A stretch of 64,000 nucleotides of DNA, taken from an uncultured Fibrobacter sp. GTDB lineage: Bacteria > Fibrobacterota > Fibrobacteria > Fibrobacterales > Fibrobacteraceae. Below, piece by piece: positions 1-8,730 of the stretch. The notes under the pieces were generated by a model. That model did not search any database. It saw nothing but the letters and a program-made list of their open reading frames with translations, and was not told the DNA's origin. A program made the translations under genes and the position numbers. The stretch is from positions 17,541-81,540 of the forward strand of contig NZ_ONDD01000012.1 in the NCBI RefSeq assembly GCF_900316465.1, in the 5' to 3' direction. The stretch's first letter is position 1. Each line of letters opens with the position of its first letter.

Positions 1-49
1 CCGCAACACCGATAAAAAAGTAAGATTCCATGCTAGGAAATGTAGCAAA

Positions 50-1615
50 TCAAGGCTCTACATCCTTAAAACAGCGAACCGATAATCCGTTAAACGACCT
101 TTCTTCTTCAGCTTTCGCTTCGTTTTTATAATATTGCCATGAATAAGGAGTACCGTCTAAATTCGAAGAAAGCCAAAATGCCGCATTACCGTTATTGTAA
201 TAACTATGAGCTTCGTTGTAATATTGATATAAATATATGCCTGCCGGCACAACAGAAAAACCATAAGCATCACTTACATCACACCTTTTGTTATAATCGC
301 TCGCAAAAGCAAGTGTTTGTAGCGATCCCATAGACTTGTAAAGCGTCGTCCACTCTGTTTTATTGGGGATATGCCAACCTTCCGGACAGATACCTCGAAC
401 TTTTTGCTTGGGATAAACCCCTTTTTGCCCACAATCCTTGCAATCATCACTAAAGAGACCGGCTGAATCGACTGCTGCAGTCCAAGTATAAAAAGGACCA
501 TTTTTTTCGCATTCGTCTAAGGAATCCACTCCACAAAACATTGTCTCTTCATTTTCTAATCTATATTCAAATTTCAAATTCTCTGCCATCACAGTCTGAT
601 TTGCAATTACAACAGTCTTATAAGTCTTTCCATCACGGCTGTCGGTCAATGTTCCATATTCACATTTATCTTCCAATTCATTTTTACATTGTTTTGCATA
701 CACAATGGAGCTATCCTGATAACAACGAACAGAATAAGCAGGATGTTCATTCGAAGAAATATAGTCATAGCTACCACCATAACCAAATTCTAGCCTGTAA
801 CGAGAAGCAGACCACAGAGTAGCTATTTGACCCAAACCAAAATACTCATCATCATAAAATCCTCCAGATGGGACCGCAGAAAAACCATAGGAATCCAAAG
901 CTTCTGACCAAAGTTCAAAACCCTTCGCAAGAATACCCATGATATTAAAATGCATAAATTGTTCTATATCTTCACCTATTGGCAAAAACCAGCCTTCCGG
1001 GCAGACGCCTCGATACGGGTGTACAATACAAATACCGTTCTTGCAGTTCTTGTTAAATAATCCGGCACTATCTATTGCAGCTTCCCAAGTGTAGAGACGA
1101 CCATACTTGGCGCAATTTTCTGGATCATTGTCATAGCAAAAGCTTTTTCCATTTCCTTCATTATAATCGTAATTCAGATTTTGAGCCATCCACCATTGGT
1201 CACCAATCTTAATAGTCCGATAAACTTGGTTATCTCTTTCATCCAAAAGTTCCCCATATGTTAATTCCGGATTTAAGTAATCCGTAGTCACGCAATTATA
1301 AACGGAACAATCATATTTTCCTGGAGGGAGTACTGTGGGAATCCAAGAACTCGAAGATTTTCCACCTTTACTGTTTTCACTCGAAGAAGATTCATCTGTT
1401 GAAGCGAAAGACGATGTTCCGTTTCCTTGAAAACTGGAATATGCATTGTCCTTACGAGATGACGAAGAGAACGATGCCATCTGTTCGCTGCTACTAGAAA
1501 TTTCGCTTTCCGCTCCAGAATTGATTGCTGGATCAGAAGGAGTCGATGAATCACCACCGCAAGCAGCAAGAATCAATAAAACACCAAATAAGGAATACGC
1601 TATGACGTTCTTCAT
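50..1615 (-). CDS. FISUMP-domain lipoprotein (two domain copies)
   Basis: 521-residue predicted lipoprotein: hydrophobic signal ending in LILAAC, so the lipidated Cys is near residue 19. A Ser-rich low-complexity linker follows (about 22-90), then two copies of the F. succinogenes major paralogous domain (TIGR02145). Each copy has the landmarks YGxLxDxRDxxxYxTxxIGxQxxMAxNL, then FYTWxAAxDSAGLF and a Cys-rich RGxCPEGWxxP. The tandem copies (about 110-300 and 310-517) are clearly homologous but diverged. The function of the family is unknown; a surface-exposed role is inferred from the lipobox and the linker. Base composition is AT-richer than the housekeeping genes nearby. The start at 1615 has a weak AGG-type ribosome site about 12 nt upstream and a TATATT box further up. 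The gene is isolated and divergent from the alkyltransferase gene. Confidence 0.88.
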   Translation of the reverse strand: MKNVIAYSLFGVLLILAACGGDSSTPSDPAINSGAESEISSSSEQMASFSSSSRKDNAYSSFQGNGTSSFASTDESSSSENSKGGKSSSSWIPTVLPPGKYDCSVYNCVTTDYLNPELTYGELLDERDNQVYRTIKIGDQWWMAQNLNYDYNEGNGKSFCYDNDPENCAKYGRLYTWEAAIDSAGLFNKNCKNGICIVHPYRGVCPEGWFLPIGEDIEQFMHFNIMGILAKGFELWSEALDSYGFSAVPSGGFYDDEYFGLGQIATLWSASRYRLEFGYGGSYDYISSNEHPAYSVRCYQDSSIVYAKQCKNELEDKCEYGTLTDSRDGKTYKTVVIANQTVMAENLKFEYRLENEETMFCGVDSLDECEKNGPFYTWTAAVDSAGLFSDDCKDCGQKGVYPKQKVRGICPEGWHIPNKTEWTTLYKSMGSLQTLAFASDYNKRCDVSDAYGFSVVPAGIYLYQYYNEAHSYYNNGNAAFWLSSNLDGTPYSWQYYKNEAKAEEERSFNGLSVRCFKDVEP

Positions 1616-1734
1616 AAAACAGCCTAACCTTCATTTTTTCGCGAAATATAACAAACTAATGCTTTCCCCAAACGGAACCATATATATAGACGCTTTTTTA
1701 GGGGCTACGGTAGCCGGGTTTTAACTTAAAATTA

Positions 1735-1740
1735 TATATT
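1735..1740 (+). promoter_or_regulatory. -10 box of a predicted leaderless gene
   Basis: TATATT ends 6 nt before the ATG at 1747, so transcription would start on the A of the start codon. No Shine-Dalgarno-like sequence and no good -35 hexamer is visible. It is one of eight such arrangements in the window. Confidence 0.5.
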
Positions 1741-1746
1741 CATACC

Positions 1747-2292
1747 ATGAACTTCTCGGATTCAAGATTCACGACGATAGCGCACCGCAACTTATGGGGC
1801 GAATGGACGTTCGTGTTCGAAAAATCCAAGCTGTGTAGCCTGCGCTATACGGGAGAAGGCGTTCCGAGTTCGGTTCAGGCCTGCGCCTACGCCGAGCCGG
1901 ATGTGGTTCAGACTTTATCTTCGACGGTGGCCCGCGCCTACCGCAAGGCCGTACAGCAGTTGAACCTGTACCTGGCCGGAAAGCTCCAGGAATTTTCAAT
2001 TCCACTTAAAATCTACGGCACCGATTTTCAGCAAAAAGTCTGGGATGCCATCACCCAGATTCCTTACGGAGAAACACGCACCTACCAGCAGGTGGCCGAA
2101 GCGGTTGGAGAGCCCCGCGCCACACGTGCCGTGGGCGCCGCCCTCCGCGCGAACCCATTACAGATTATACTCCCCTGCCATCGCGTGGTGGGCAAGGGCG
2201 GAAGCCTGGTCGGCTACGCCCTGGGGCTCGACCTCAAGCGGCGTCTCCTCGTTATCGAAGGCGCAATCCCGCAGGAACTGCTGCTAGAATAA
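1747..2292 (+). CDS. ogt: Methylated-DNA--protein-cysteine S-methyltransferase
   Basis: 181 aa. It repairs O6-alkylguanine by suicidal transfer of the alkyl group to its own cysteine. The C-terminal active-site domain is complete: the helix-turn-helix IPYGETRTYQQVAEAVGEPRATRAVG with the arginine finger, then the acceptor motif PCHRVVG and the downstream G-Y-x-L-G-L-x-x-K-x-x-L-L-x-x-E. The N-terminal ~85 residues form the usual poorly conserved ribonuclease-H-like domain. Length is normal for Ogt. There is no ribosome binding site; the ATG lies 6 nt after a TATATT box, so a leaderless mRNA is likely. It stands alone, convergent with the small transcription unit at 2320-2564. Confidence 0.93.
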   Translation: MNFSDSRFTTIAHRNLWGEWTFVFEKSKLCSLRYTGEGVPSSVQACAYAEPDVVQTLSSTVARAYRKAVQQLNLYLAGKLQEFSIPLKIYGTDFQQKVWDAITQIPYGETRTYQQVAEAVGEPRATRAVGAALRANPLQIILPCHRVVGKGGSLVGYALGLDLKRRLLVIEGAIPQELLLE

Positions 2293-2319
2293 GCATTCTC
2301 GCGTCTTTTCACAAATCGT

Positions 2320-2351
2320 AAAAAAAGCACCCCGGAGAACCGAGGTGCTTT
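2320..2351 (-). terminator. Rho-independent terminator of the minus-strand small unit
   Basis: A 12-bp stem (AAAGCACCTCGG / CCGGGGTGCTTT, one mismatch-type pair) with loop TTCT is followed on the minus strand by a run of seven T. On the plus strand no T run follows, so it serves the 55-codon ORF or RNA and not primarily ogt. Confidence 0.8.
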
Positions 2352-2362
2352 CAACTAAAGGC

Positions 2363-2530
2363 TTATTTGCCCGTCGTCGAGGCTTTGGGTTTACAGGAAT
2401 GCGGGCGGAGTCTAATGAATTTTTTACCGCTGTGGACCGGGAGCGCTTTTGCTCCCTCGCCAGCATGCGACACGCGGACCTCCCCTGCTAGTTCCGTCTG
2501 CCCAGTAAATAGGTTATGATTGATAGCCAT
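2363..2530 (-). CDS. Small basic 55-residue ORF of unknown function (possible sRNA)
   Basis: An uninterrupted 56-codon frame (MAINHNLFTGQTELAG...KPKASTTGK) begins 6 nt after a TAAATT -10 box and ends 12 nt before a strong terminator. The promoter, ORF and terminator fit one another exactly, and the ATG would be the first transcribed base. There is no ribosome binding site. The product is basic, with no membrane segment and a single Cys, and I do not recognise it. Codon choice (GGG, GAG, CTA, AGA) is unlike the strongly biased neighbouring genes. That leaves open a non-coding RNA of about 200 nt: an internal hairpin GGGAGC/GCTCCC lies at about 2445-2462. Confidence 0.5.
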   Translation of the reverse strand: MAINHNLFTGQTELAGEVRVSHAGEGAKALPVHSGKKFIRLRPHSCKPKASTTGK

Positions 2531-2536
2531 ACTTTG

Positions 2537-2564
2537 AATTTACTAAAAAAATTTTATCTGTCAA
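2537..2564 (-). promoter_or_regulatory. Consensus-like promoter for the minus-strand small unit
   Basis: On the minus strand TTGACA (2559-2564), a 16-bp spacer and TAAATT (2537-2542) lie just before the ATG at 2530. The hexamers match the tRNA promoters at 45113 and 63672, so they fit this organism's housekeeping promoter. Confidence 0.7.
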
Positions 2565-2681
2565 CTATTCCAAATTAAACTACTTGGCGAGAACAAGTTC
2601 ATTTGGCTACACTCGTTTTTTTTATATTGTTAGGGCAAAATTTTGGTTGCGCCCCTGGCGGACCGCAAAAAAGGAACATAT

Positions 2682-4067
2682 ATGAGAAACTCGCTCAAGA
2701 TCGAAGGTCAGGTCAAGACTTACCTTAAAGAAGATGAACTCCCGAAGGCATGGTACAACGTCCGTGCCGACATGAAGAAGAAGCCCGCTCCTCTCCTGAA
2801 CCCGGGTACCGGCAAGCCGGTGACGTTCGAAGACCTTCAGCCGGTTTTCTGCGACGAACTCATCAAGCAGGAACTCGATAACGATACTCCGTACATCGAA
2901 ATTCCGGAAGACATCCGCACGTTCTACAAGATGTACCGTCCGTCTCCGCTCGTTCGCGCCTACTTCCTCGAACAGGCTCTCGGCACTCCGGCCCACATCT
3001 ACTACAAGTTCGAAGGCAACAACACTTCGGGTTCTCACAAGCTCAACTCCGCTATTGCTCAGGCCTACTACGCCAAGAAGCAGGGCCTCAAGGGCGTGAC
3101 GACCGAAACGGGTGCAGGCCAGTGGGGCACCGCCCTTTCCATGTCCAGCGCCTTCTTCGGACTGGACTGCCAGGTTTACATGGTGAAGGTTTCTTACGAA
3201 CAGAAGCCGTTCCGCCGCGAAGTCATGCGCACCTACGGTGCCTCTGTGACTCCGTCTCCTTCCATGAACACCGAAATCGGTAAGAAGATCAATGCCGAAT
3301 TCCCGGGCACCACCGGAAGCCTCGGTTGCGCTATTTCTGAAGCTGTGGAAGCCGCTGTGAAGCAGCCGGGTTACCGCTACGTTCTCGGTTCCGTGCTGAA
3401 CCAGGTGCTCCTCCACCAGTCTGTCATCGGTCTCGAAACCAAGGCCGCTCTTGACAAGCTCGGCGTGAAGGCCGACCTCATCATCGGTTGCGCTGGCGGT
3501 GGTTCTAACCTCGGTGGTCTCGTGAGCCCGTTCATCGGTGAAAAGCTACGTGGCGAAGCCGATTACGATATTCTCGCTGTGGAACCGGCTAGCTGCCCGA
3601 GCTTCACTCGCGGCAAGTACGCCTATGACTTCTGCGATACCGGTAAGGTTTGCCCGTTGGCCAAGATGTACACTCTCGGCTCCAGCTTCATCCCGTCTGC
3701 CAACCACGCTGGTGGCCTGCGCTACCACGGCATGAGCAGCATCCTCTCTGAACTCTACGATCAGGGCCTGATGCGTGCAACGTCTGTGGAACAGACCAAG
3801 GTGTTCGAAGCCGCCAAGCTCTTCGCCCAGACCGAAGGTATCCTCCCGGCTCCGGAATCCAGCCACGCTATCCGCGCCACCATCGACGAAGCCCTCAAGT
3901 GCAAGGAATCTGGCCAGGCCAAGAACATCGTGTTCGGCCTCACCGGTACGGGTTACTTCGACATGGTTGCTTACCAGAAGTTCAACGACGGCGAAATGAG
4001 CGACTACATCCCGACGGATGAAGACATCGCCAAGAGCCTCGCCCAGCTTCCGAAGGTAAACGGCTAA
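2682..4067 (+). CDS. trpB: Tryptophan synthase beta chain, TrpB2 type
   Basis: 461-aa PLP enzyme condensing indole (or an indole-like substrate) with serine. The PLP lysine is in the motif EGNNTSGSHKLNSA and the phosphate-binding loop is GCAGGGSNLGG. The long N-terminal extension and overall length fit the TrpB2 subgroup, not the TrpA-paired TrpB1. The ATG at 2682 follows AAAAAAGGA by 7 nt and is preferred over an upstream TTG at 2643. No trpA or other trp gene is adjacent, as is common for TrpB2, which can act as a stand-alone indole-salvaging enzyme. A TATATT box at about 2621 may be the promoter. Highly biased codon use suggests strong expression. Confidence 0.93.
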   Translation: MRNSLKIEGQVKTYLKEDELPKAWYNVRADMKKKPAPLLNPGTGKPVTFEDLQPVFCDELIKQELDNDTPYIEIPEDIRTFYKMYRPSPLVRAYFLEQALGTPAHIYYKFEGNNTSGSHKLNSAIAQAYYAKKQGLKGVTTETGAGQWGTALSMSSAFFGLDCQVYMVKVSYEQKPFRREVMRTYGASVTPSPSMNTEIGKKINAEFPGTTGSLGCAISEAVEAAVKQPGYRYVLGSVLNQVLLHQSVIGLETKAALDKLGVKADLIIGCAGGGSNLGGLVSPFIGEKLRGEADYDILAVEPASCPSFTRGKYAYDFCDTGKVCPLAKMYTLGSSFIPSANHAGGLRYHGMSSILSELYDQGLMRATSVEQTKVFEAAKLFAQTEGILPAPESSHAIRATIDEALKCKESGQAKNIVFGLTGTGYFDMVAYQKFNDGEMSDYIPTDEDIAKSLAQLPKVNG

Positions 4068-4073
4068 TTATGG

Positions 4074-4099
4074 TGTCATCCCCGTGAAGGCGGGGATCT
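4074..4099. repeat. Intergenic palindromic repeat, simple form
   Basis: GTCATCCCCGTGAAGGCGGGGATCTT forms a short hairpin (ATCCCCG/CGGGGAT). It is the uninterrupted form of the element seen with an insert at 62178-62256. It follows the trpB stop codon. Confidence 0.75.
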
Positions 4100-4110
4100 T
4101 TCAGAAATTT

Positions 4111-4141
4111 AAAAGGCCCCGGATTCAATCCGGGGCTTTTT
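4111..4141 (+). terminator. Terminator of trpB
   Basis: A GC-rich stem GCCCCGGATT/AATCCGGGGC is followed by TTTTT, 44 nt after the trpB stop. Confidence 0.85.
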
Positions 4142-4164
4142 GCATTGTAAGTTAACGATGTTTC

Positions 4165-5259
4165 TTAGTTCTTGCTGCCAGTGACGCGGTAGCGCATCTC
4201 TCGCCCGTTCTTCTTGATACGAACGAATAGAGCCTGTTCCTTTTTGTCGTAATAGAGTTTCGGCTGTTCCGATTCTACGGCCTGCAGGCGCGGCAAGCTA
4301 CGGATTGCAATCGTACTGTCTTGCGCCGTCGAATCCGTCTTGACCGAATCAACTTTTGAAGAATCTTGTTGTGTGGTGTCCGTCTTCACGGTATCTTTTG
4401 CGGACGTATCGGGAGCGACTTCTTGAGCCTTCAGAAGTTCAAGCATTTTTTCGGCGTAGCGTTCCCCCAAAGTCTGGTAACCATCACGCGTAAAGTGCAA
4501 CGTGTAGTTCGGTTCCTTGATGGCCGGGCAACCTTCGGCGGAAATCACATAGCCGTTCGGAATCAAGTCCGCCGCTTCTTTCACGGCATCGTTACGCCAG
4601 CCCAAATCACCCGTAGGCGCAAGCTCCCCAAGCAAAATCGGAGTTTTTTCCGGGTCGAGTTCCAGTTCTTCAATGAACTGGTCATAAACCTTCTTGACGC
4701 GTTCCGGCCAGTCCTTCATCTGGTAATCCGCTTCACCCTGATGGAAAAGGAATCCCTTGATGACGCCCTTTTGCTTTGCAATTTTACCCATTTCGACAAT
4801 GCGCTTGTGCACATCGCCACCGTATTCATTCAGATACTGAATCCACCAAGTATCGTTCTTGTTCTTGGCGTTCTGCACGTAAGCCGCATTGCGATCCTTG
4901 TCAAACAAGTCAATGCTCTGGCCGCCAATCGCCACGTTCGCGACAGCCACAGTAATGCTATCCGGCAATTCCTTGATCATCTTGCGACCAAAGAAATCGA
5001 CAATGCCGACCTTGGAACCGCTATGCCCCATCGGGGGTGCCGCCGGGTAGAACTGCCCTACAGTTTGCCCGGAATGGTTTCCTGCACGCAGAACTTGAAA
5101 ACGCGGATTCGTCTGCTTGTCGGTATCGGTGATTGTGGCTTGCCCAGACATATTTGACTGCCCGTAAGCAAGGTAGATATGCAGGTTGGGATCCTGCGCA
5201 AAAGCGTTTAAGCCCAAAGCGCCCAACGCCATGGTAAAAAGTAGGGACTTACCAAACAT
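4165..5259 (-). CDS. Secreted CE6-type acetyl (xylan) esterase
   Basis: 364 aa with a signal peptide (cleavage near NAFAQ). It has an SGNH/SASA esterase fold: block I LAYGQSNMSGQ carries the nucleophile Ser, FHQGEADY is the second conserved block, and the C-terminal block is LHFTRDGYQTLGERYA with the His. Family knowledge: carbohydrate esterase family 6 removes acetyl groups from xylan, fitting a cell-wall-degrading organism. After the catalytic domain comes an Asp/Thr/Ser-rich linker (about 285-315) and a short basic tail shared with the downstream paralogue. The ATG at 5259 has GGAG upstream. Its tandem copy lies at 5340-6341, 80 bp away on the same strand. Confidence 0.87.
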   Translation of the reverse strand: MFGKSLLFTMALGALGLNAFAQDPNLHIYLAYGQSNMSGQATITDTDKQTNPRFQVLRAGNHSGQTVGQFYPAAPPMGHSGSKVGIVDFFGRKMIKELPDSITVAVANVAIGGQSIDLFDKDRNAAYVQNAKNKNDTWWIQYLNEYGGDVHKRIVEMGKIAKQKGVIKGFLFHQGEADYQMKDWPERVKKVYDQFIEELELDPEKTPILLGELAPTGDLGWRNDAVKEAADLIPNGYVISAEGCPAIKEPNYTLHFTRDGYQTLGERYAEKMLELLKAQEVAPDTSAKDTVKTDTTQQDSSKVDSVKTDSTAQDSTIAIRSLPRLQAVESEQPKLYYDKKEQALFVRIKKNGREMRYRVTGSKN

Positions 5260-5339
5260 CCGTAGCTCCTTTTTTCACCAAACATTATCAAGATAATAAA
5301 AAAAAGGAGAAAAGTCGTTTGTTTTTATGTAAACAGTTT

Positions 5340-6341
5340 TTAGTCGGGTTCTTTTTGCCCTGAAATATGGTAGGTAAAGTCTTCACCATGTTTTTTGAAC
5401 CGGATAAGGATTTCATGCTTTTCCGGATCAAAAAATAGACGCGGTTTCTTTATTCCCTTGCGGTACAATTCGTCGATTGAATCGGCTATGACCTCTTGTT
5501 TCATCAGGTCCAACATCTTTTCGGCGTAACGCGTTCCAAGAATTTCGTACCCTTCTCGGGTATAATGTAGCTTATACACCGTATGGTCTACGGGGTCCGT
5601 TTCTGTAAGCACGGAGCACCCCTCAGCAGAAATCAAATGTCCATTCGGAATACGGTCAGCCGCATCCTTGACGGCCAGATTACGCCAACCGAAATCACCT
5701 TCAGGAGCAAGCTCGCCAATCAAAATGGGAGTCCTTTTAGGATCAAGATTCAAATCATAAATGAGGTCGTAATAAACCTTTTTTACCCGTTTAGGCCAAT
5801 CAGGCACGTTGTAATCCGCTTCGCCCTGGTGAAAAAGGAACCCCTTGATAACGCCTTTCTCTTTTGCGATTTTACCAACTTCGACAAGACGCTTGTATAC
5901 ATCGCCCCCATATTCGTTCAAAAGCGGAATCCACCACCAAGTGGTTCCGTGGCTTCTCATTTTCTCTAGATAGGCCGAGCTGCGGTCTTTGTCGAACAAG
6001 TCAATACTTTGCCCGCCAATAGCGACATTTGCAATGGCTATGGTAATAGAATCCGGAAGTTCCTTGATCATCTTGCGACCAAAGAAATCAGAAATTCCAA
6101 TCATAGATTGGCTATTTCCCATGGGAGGCTTTGCTAGGTAAAATTCGCCAACCTTCTGATCCGAAAAATCAGCGGCGCGAAGTACCAAAAAACGGGGATT
6201 TGTTTCAAAATCAGCATCGATGTATGGAGCAACCCCCTGCATATTGGATTGTCCATATGCGAGATAAATGTGCAGGTTTGGATCCTGCGCAAGGCTCGCC
6301 GCACTGAGCAATGCCAGTGCTATGAGGACAATTTTTAGCAT
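5340..6341 (-). CDS. Secreted CE6-type acetyl esterase, tandem paralogue
   Basis: 333 aa with a signal peptide ending ASLAQ. It has the same catalytic blocks as its neighbour (LAYGQSNMQGV, FHQGEADYNV, LHYTREGYEILG). The two proteins align from the signal peptide to the basic C-terminal tail (LFFDPEKHEILIRFKKHG versus LYYDKKEQALFVRIKKNG). This copy lacks the Asp/Thr/Ser linker, so the linker was gained or lost after duplication. Several diverged loops suggest different acetylated substrates. The ribosome site is AGGGGAG before the ATG at 6341. It is probably transcribed before the 4165-5259 gene. Confidence 0.87.
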   Translation of the reverse strand: MLKIVLIALALLSAASLAQDPNLHIYLAYGQSNMQGVAPYIDADFETNPRFLVLRAADFSDQKVGEFYLAKPPMGNSQSMIGISDFFGRKMIKELPDSITIAIANVAIGGQSIDLFDKDRSSAYLEKMRSHGTTWWWIPLLNEYGGDVYKRLVEVGKIAKEKGVIKGFLFHQGEADYNVPDWPKRVKKVYYDLIYDLNLDPKRTPILIGELAPEGDFGWRNLAVKDAADRIPNGHLISAEGCSVLTETDPVDHTVYKLHYTREGYEILGTRYAEKMLDLMKQEVIADSIDELYRKGIKKPRLFFDPEKHEILIRFKKHGEDFTYHISGQKEPD

Positions 6342-6433
6342 TCGACGCTCCCCTTCTTATGCTATCTATTATTATAACAAAAAATAAACAAAGGGGGTAT
6401 ACCCCCCTTTATTATTGCTTGGATTATCTGTAT

Positions 6434-8689
6434 TTATCGCATATTTACGCGAATCATGCCCTGGCTGTCCTTGTTCCGGACTAGATACGCGCCTTTTTTG
6501 AAGCCGGCTCTATGCATTGCTTCGTGTATATTGCCATCGTATTTGACGATTCCAAGCATCTTTCCGTTGATGTCAAAGACTTGCAACAAGCCTGATTTGG
6601 CCAATACCATCAAGTTTTTGTGGCGGACAATCTTCGGAACGATAGTCGTAGAGCCGGTGGAATCCTCAGGAATGCTGTACCATTTGGCATTTTCGATGCT
6701 TGCGGTTGCATCGGTCGGCGGAGTCGTGAGGTTCGCGCCGTAGCTTGCATTATTGAGCATGCCGTCATCGACCATGCCGTAGAACACACCCTTCGAAATT
6801 TCCTTGGTAAAGTTGTTTTCGAGGTCGCCGCGGAGCTGTGCCGTGCCGGAGAGCTTTTTGTCGGTAACGGCCCACATGACGCCATAAACCTGAGCGTTGT
6901 CAGTCACGGTGGTGCTGCCCGCAATAATTGAGAGCGCGCCGACCTTCGCCTTGCCGGTAATGCTTCCGCTAACGAGCCAGGCGTCTTCTTCGAGCACGGC
7001 ATCGTCGTCGACGGTTCCCGCAGTCACGAGCGCGCGTCCGCGGACAACGGCATTTCCGCTGATGGTGCCGCCGTCTACGACCGCGAAGTCTTCGATGCGG
7101 GCGTTTCCAGAAACGGTGCCGCCATTCACGACTGCATTGGGGCCCACATACACGGAGGCGTCTACTTTCGCCTTGGAGCTCACGAGCCCTCCCCCGTTGC
7201 TGTGTTTCGTATATCCGCTTGCATTTGCGGGTTTCCAGAAGTCCTTATTGTAGCCTTCGGGAGCACCGTTTACGACTTCGACCATGTACGGATAGCGATA
7301 GATGCTGTAGTAGAACTGGTCCCACAAAATCGTCTGCATTTCAGTCGGAGTCGCCGTCACGGCAAGCCACAATGCCTTGTCGCTTGCCTTCGTCTCGATT
7401 TCAAGATTGAATCCGGTTCCATGCTTCATCTCGCTGTAGCGGGGCGTTCCGTCCGCGCCCTCCGCGACTAGCCCGACCGTCCAGCCCGAGGCCGGGTCCG
7501 GCAGTTTGTCGGGCGCGTAGTTGCACCACTTGTAAGTCTTTCCCTTGTAGTAGTCGGTGTTGTCGCCAAAGCAAGTGTAGCCGTTCACGGCCGGATTGTC
7601 CTGCACGATTCCGCGGAACTTGACGGTGACCTTTCCGGCGGAATCCGGATAGATGCGCACCAGGTTGTACCCCCAGCGCTGCGGCGCCCAGTAGCTCGGC
7701 GAAATATAGTGACCGTCCTCCATCTTGTTCAACATGGTCACGCGCGTGTGCCTGCGGTAATTGTCGCCCCAACTGGCGTCACGACGCGTCTTGAATTCAT
7801 AGTCGCCATAGGATTTTTTATACAAAGCCTTCTTTGCGGGTGCATACTCGAGCGTCGCGTTCTTCATCGCGAACTTGCCGAACTGCTGGTTCAAGCTATC
7901 GAGCGTCCAACCGTAAACCATCATCATCGCACTAAACGGCGTCTGCTCCATGCGGCCGTCTTCGCCATCGCGGATCGATTCCATCCAAATACGGTTCACC
8001 TCGTGGGCACCCTTGTGACCGCCGCCGAATTCTTCCTTGAGGTGTTCCAGGAACTGCCAGTTGCAGTAGCGGTCACGCGTAGAACCGTAATACAGGTACG
8101 GATAATTAATCAGGTATTCCGAGCAATGGGCGTCATTCGGATTGTACTGGTGCGCCATCCAGTTCGCATGGCTTTCGGCAAACCAGCCCGAATGGCTGTT
8201 GTTGCCCATCCAGCCGGCGACTCCCTGCAGACCGTGCGCAAATTCATGCGACGTGCCCCAGTAGTCCTTCAGCGAGCCCACGCCAATCCACATTCCGGGG
8301 CCGAATTCATTGTTCAAGCCTTTCACGTAGTCCTGCCCGCCGTAGAGCGCCGCCATCACGGAATTGTCGAACACATAAATGTTGCTCTTGAGTTTTTTAT
8401 CGGGGCTTTTCGGGAACGGAAGCATCCAGCCGAGCGAATCGATATAGAAAGAATAAACTTTTTCGAGCGACGTGAGCACGCCCTGCGCATCCGCATTCGG
8501 AATCGAGACGTTGTTCGCTTGGCCATCGTCAGTCGTAGGCTTCTTGCAGACCTCAAAATGATCCGATTCGGCAATCAGCGTAAAGCCGTTACTGGTGCAC
8601 TGGTTTACCCATTCAATGGCGGCGTTCGCGCTTACGGCACCTGCGCAAAATACCGCCATGGCAAAATTTATACCATGATTGATTTTCAT
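6434..8689 (-). CDS. Secreted metallopeptidase-like protein (DUF6055-like) with beta-helix
   Basis: 751 aa with a signal peptide (about 1-24). The N-terminal half resembles the DUF6055 family and carries a zinc-type motif, SHEFAHGLQG (HExxH near residue 148), followed by WFAESHANWMAHQY, which could give the third ligand. Residues about 510-605 are hexapeptide-like beta-helix repeats (NAVVNGG, NARIEDFAVVDGG, NAVVRGRALVTAG, DAVLEEDAWLVSG). The C-terminus has the motif QVFDINGKMLG and resembles the sorting-type tails of other secreted proteins here. No substrate can be assigned: proteolysis or carbohydrate-associated adhesion are both possible. The ribosome site is GGGAAAA before the ATG at 8689. 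Confidence 0.75.
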   Translation of the reverse strand: MKINHGINFAMAVFCAGAVSANAAIEWVNQCTSNGFTLIAESDHFEVCKKPTTDDGQANNVSIPNADAQGVLTSLEKVYSFYIDSLGWMLPFPKSPDKKLKSNIYVFDNSVMAALYGGQDYVKGLNNEFGPGMWIGVGSLKDYWGTSHEFAHGLQGVAGWMGNNSHSGWFAESHANWMAHQYNPNDAHCSEYLINYPYLYYGSTRDRYCNWQFLEHLKEEFGGGHKGAHEVNRIWMESIRDGEDGRMEQTPFSAMMMVYGWTLDSLNQQFGKFAMKNATLEYAPAKKALYKKSYGDYEFKTRRDASWGDNYRRHTRVTMLNKMEDGHYISPSYWAPQRWGYNLVRIYPDSAGKVTVKFRGIVQDNPAVNGYTCFGDNTDYYKGKTYKWCNYAPDKLPDPASGWTVGLVAEGADGTPRYSEMKHGTGFNLEIETKASDKALWLAVTATPTEMQTILWDQFYYSIYRYPYMVEVVNGAPEGYNKDFWKPANASGYTKHSNGGGLVSSKAKVDASVYVGPNAVVNGGTVSGNARIEDFAVVDGGTISGNAVVRGRALVTAGTVDDDAVLEEDAWLVSGSITGKAKVGALSIIAGSTTVTDNAQVYGVMWAVTDKKLSGTAQLRGDLENNFTKEISKGVFYGMVDDGMLNNASYGANLTTPPTDATASIENAKWYSIPEDSTGSTTIVPKIVRHKNLMVLAKSGLLQVFDINGKMLGIVKYDGNIHEAMHRAGFKKGAYLVRNKDSQGMIRVNMR

Positions 8690-8730
8690 ACATTTTTCCC
8701 AAACAACACACCCACATGGGCGATATAAAT

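Noticed and set aside
2320..2564. RNase P RNA, tmRNA, SRP RNA or 6S RNA at the small minus-strand unit
   Set aside because: I cannot find their conserved cores (RNase P GAGGAAAGTCC, tmRNA tRNA-like ends, SRP GGAAG loop), and a continuous reading frame is present.
2643..2681. Longer N-terminus of TrpB from a TTG at 2643
   Set aside because: The ATG at 2682 has a good ribosome site and begins at the conserved start; the extra 13 residues are Arg/Lys-rich leader translation.
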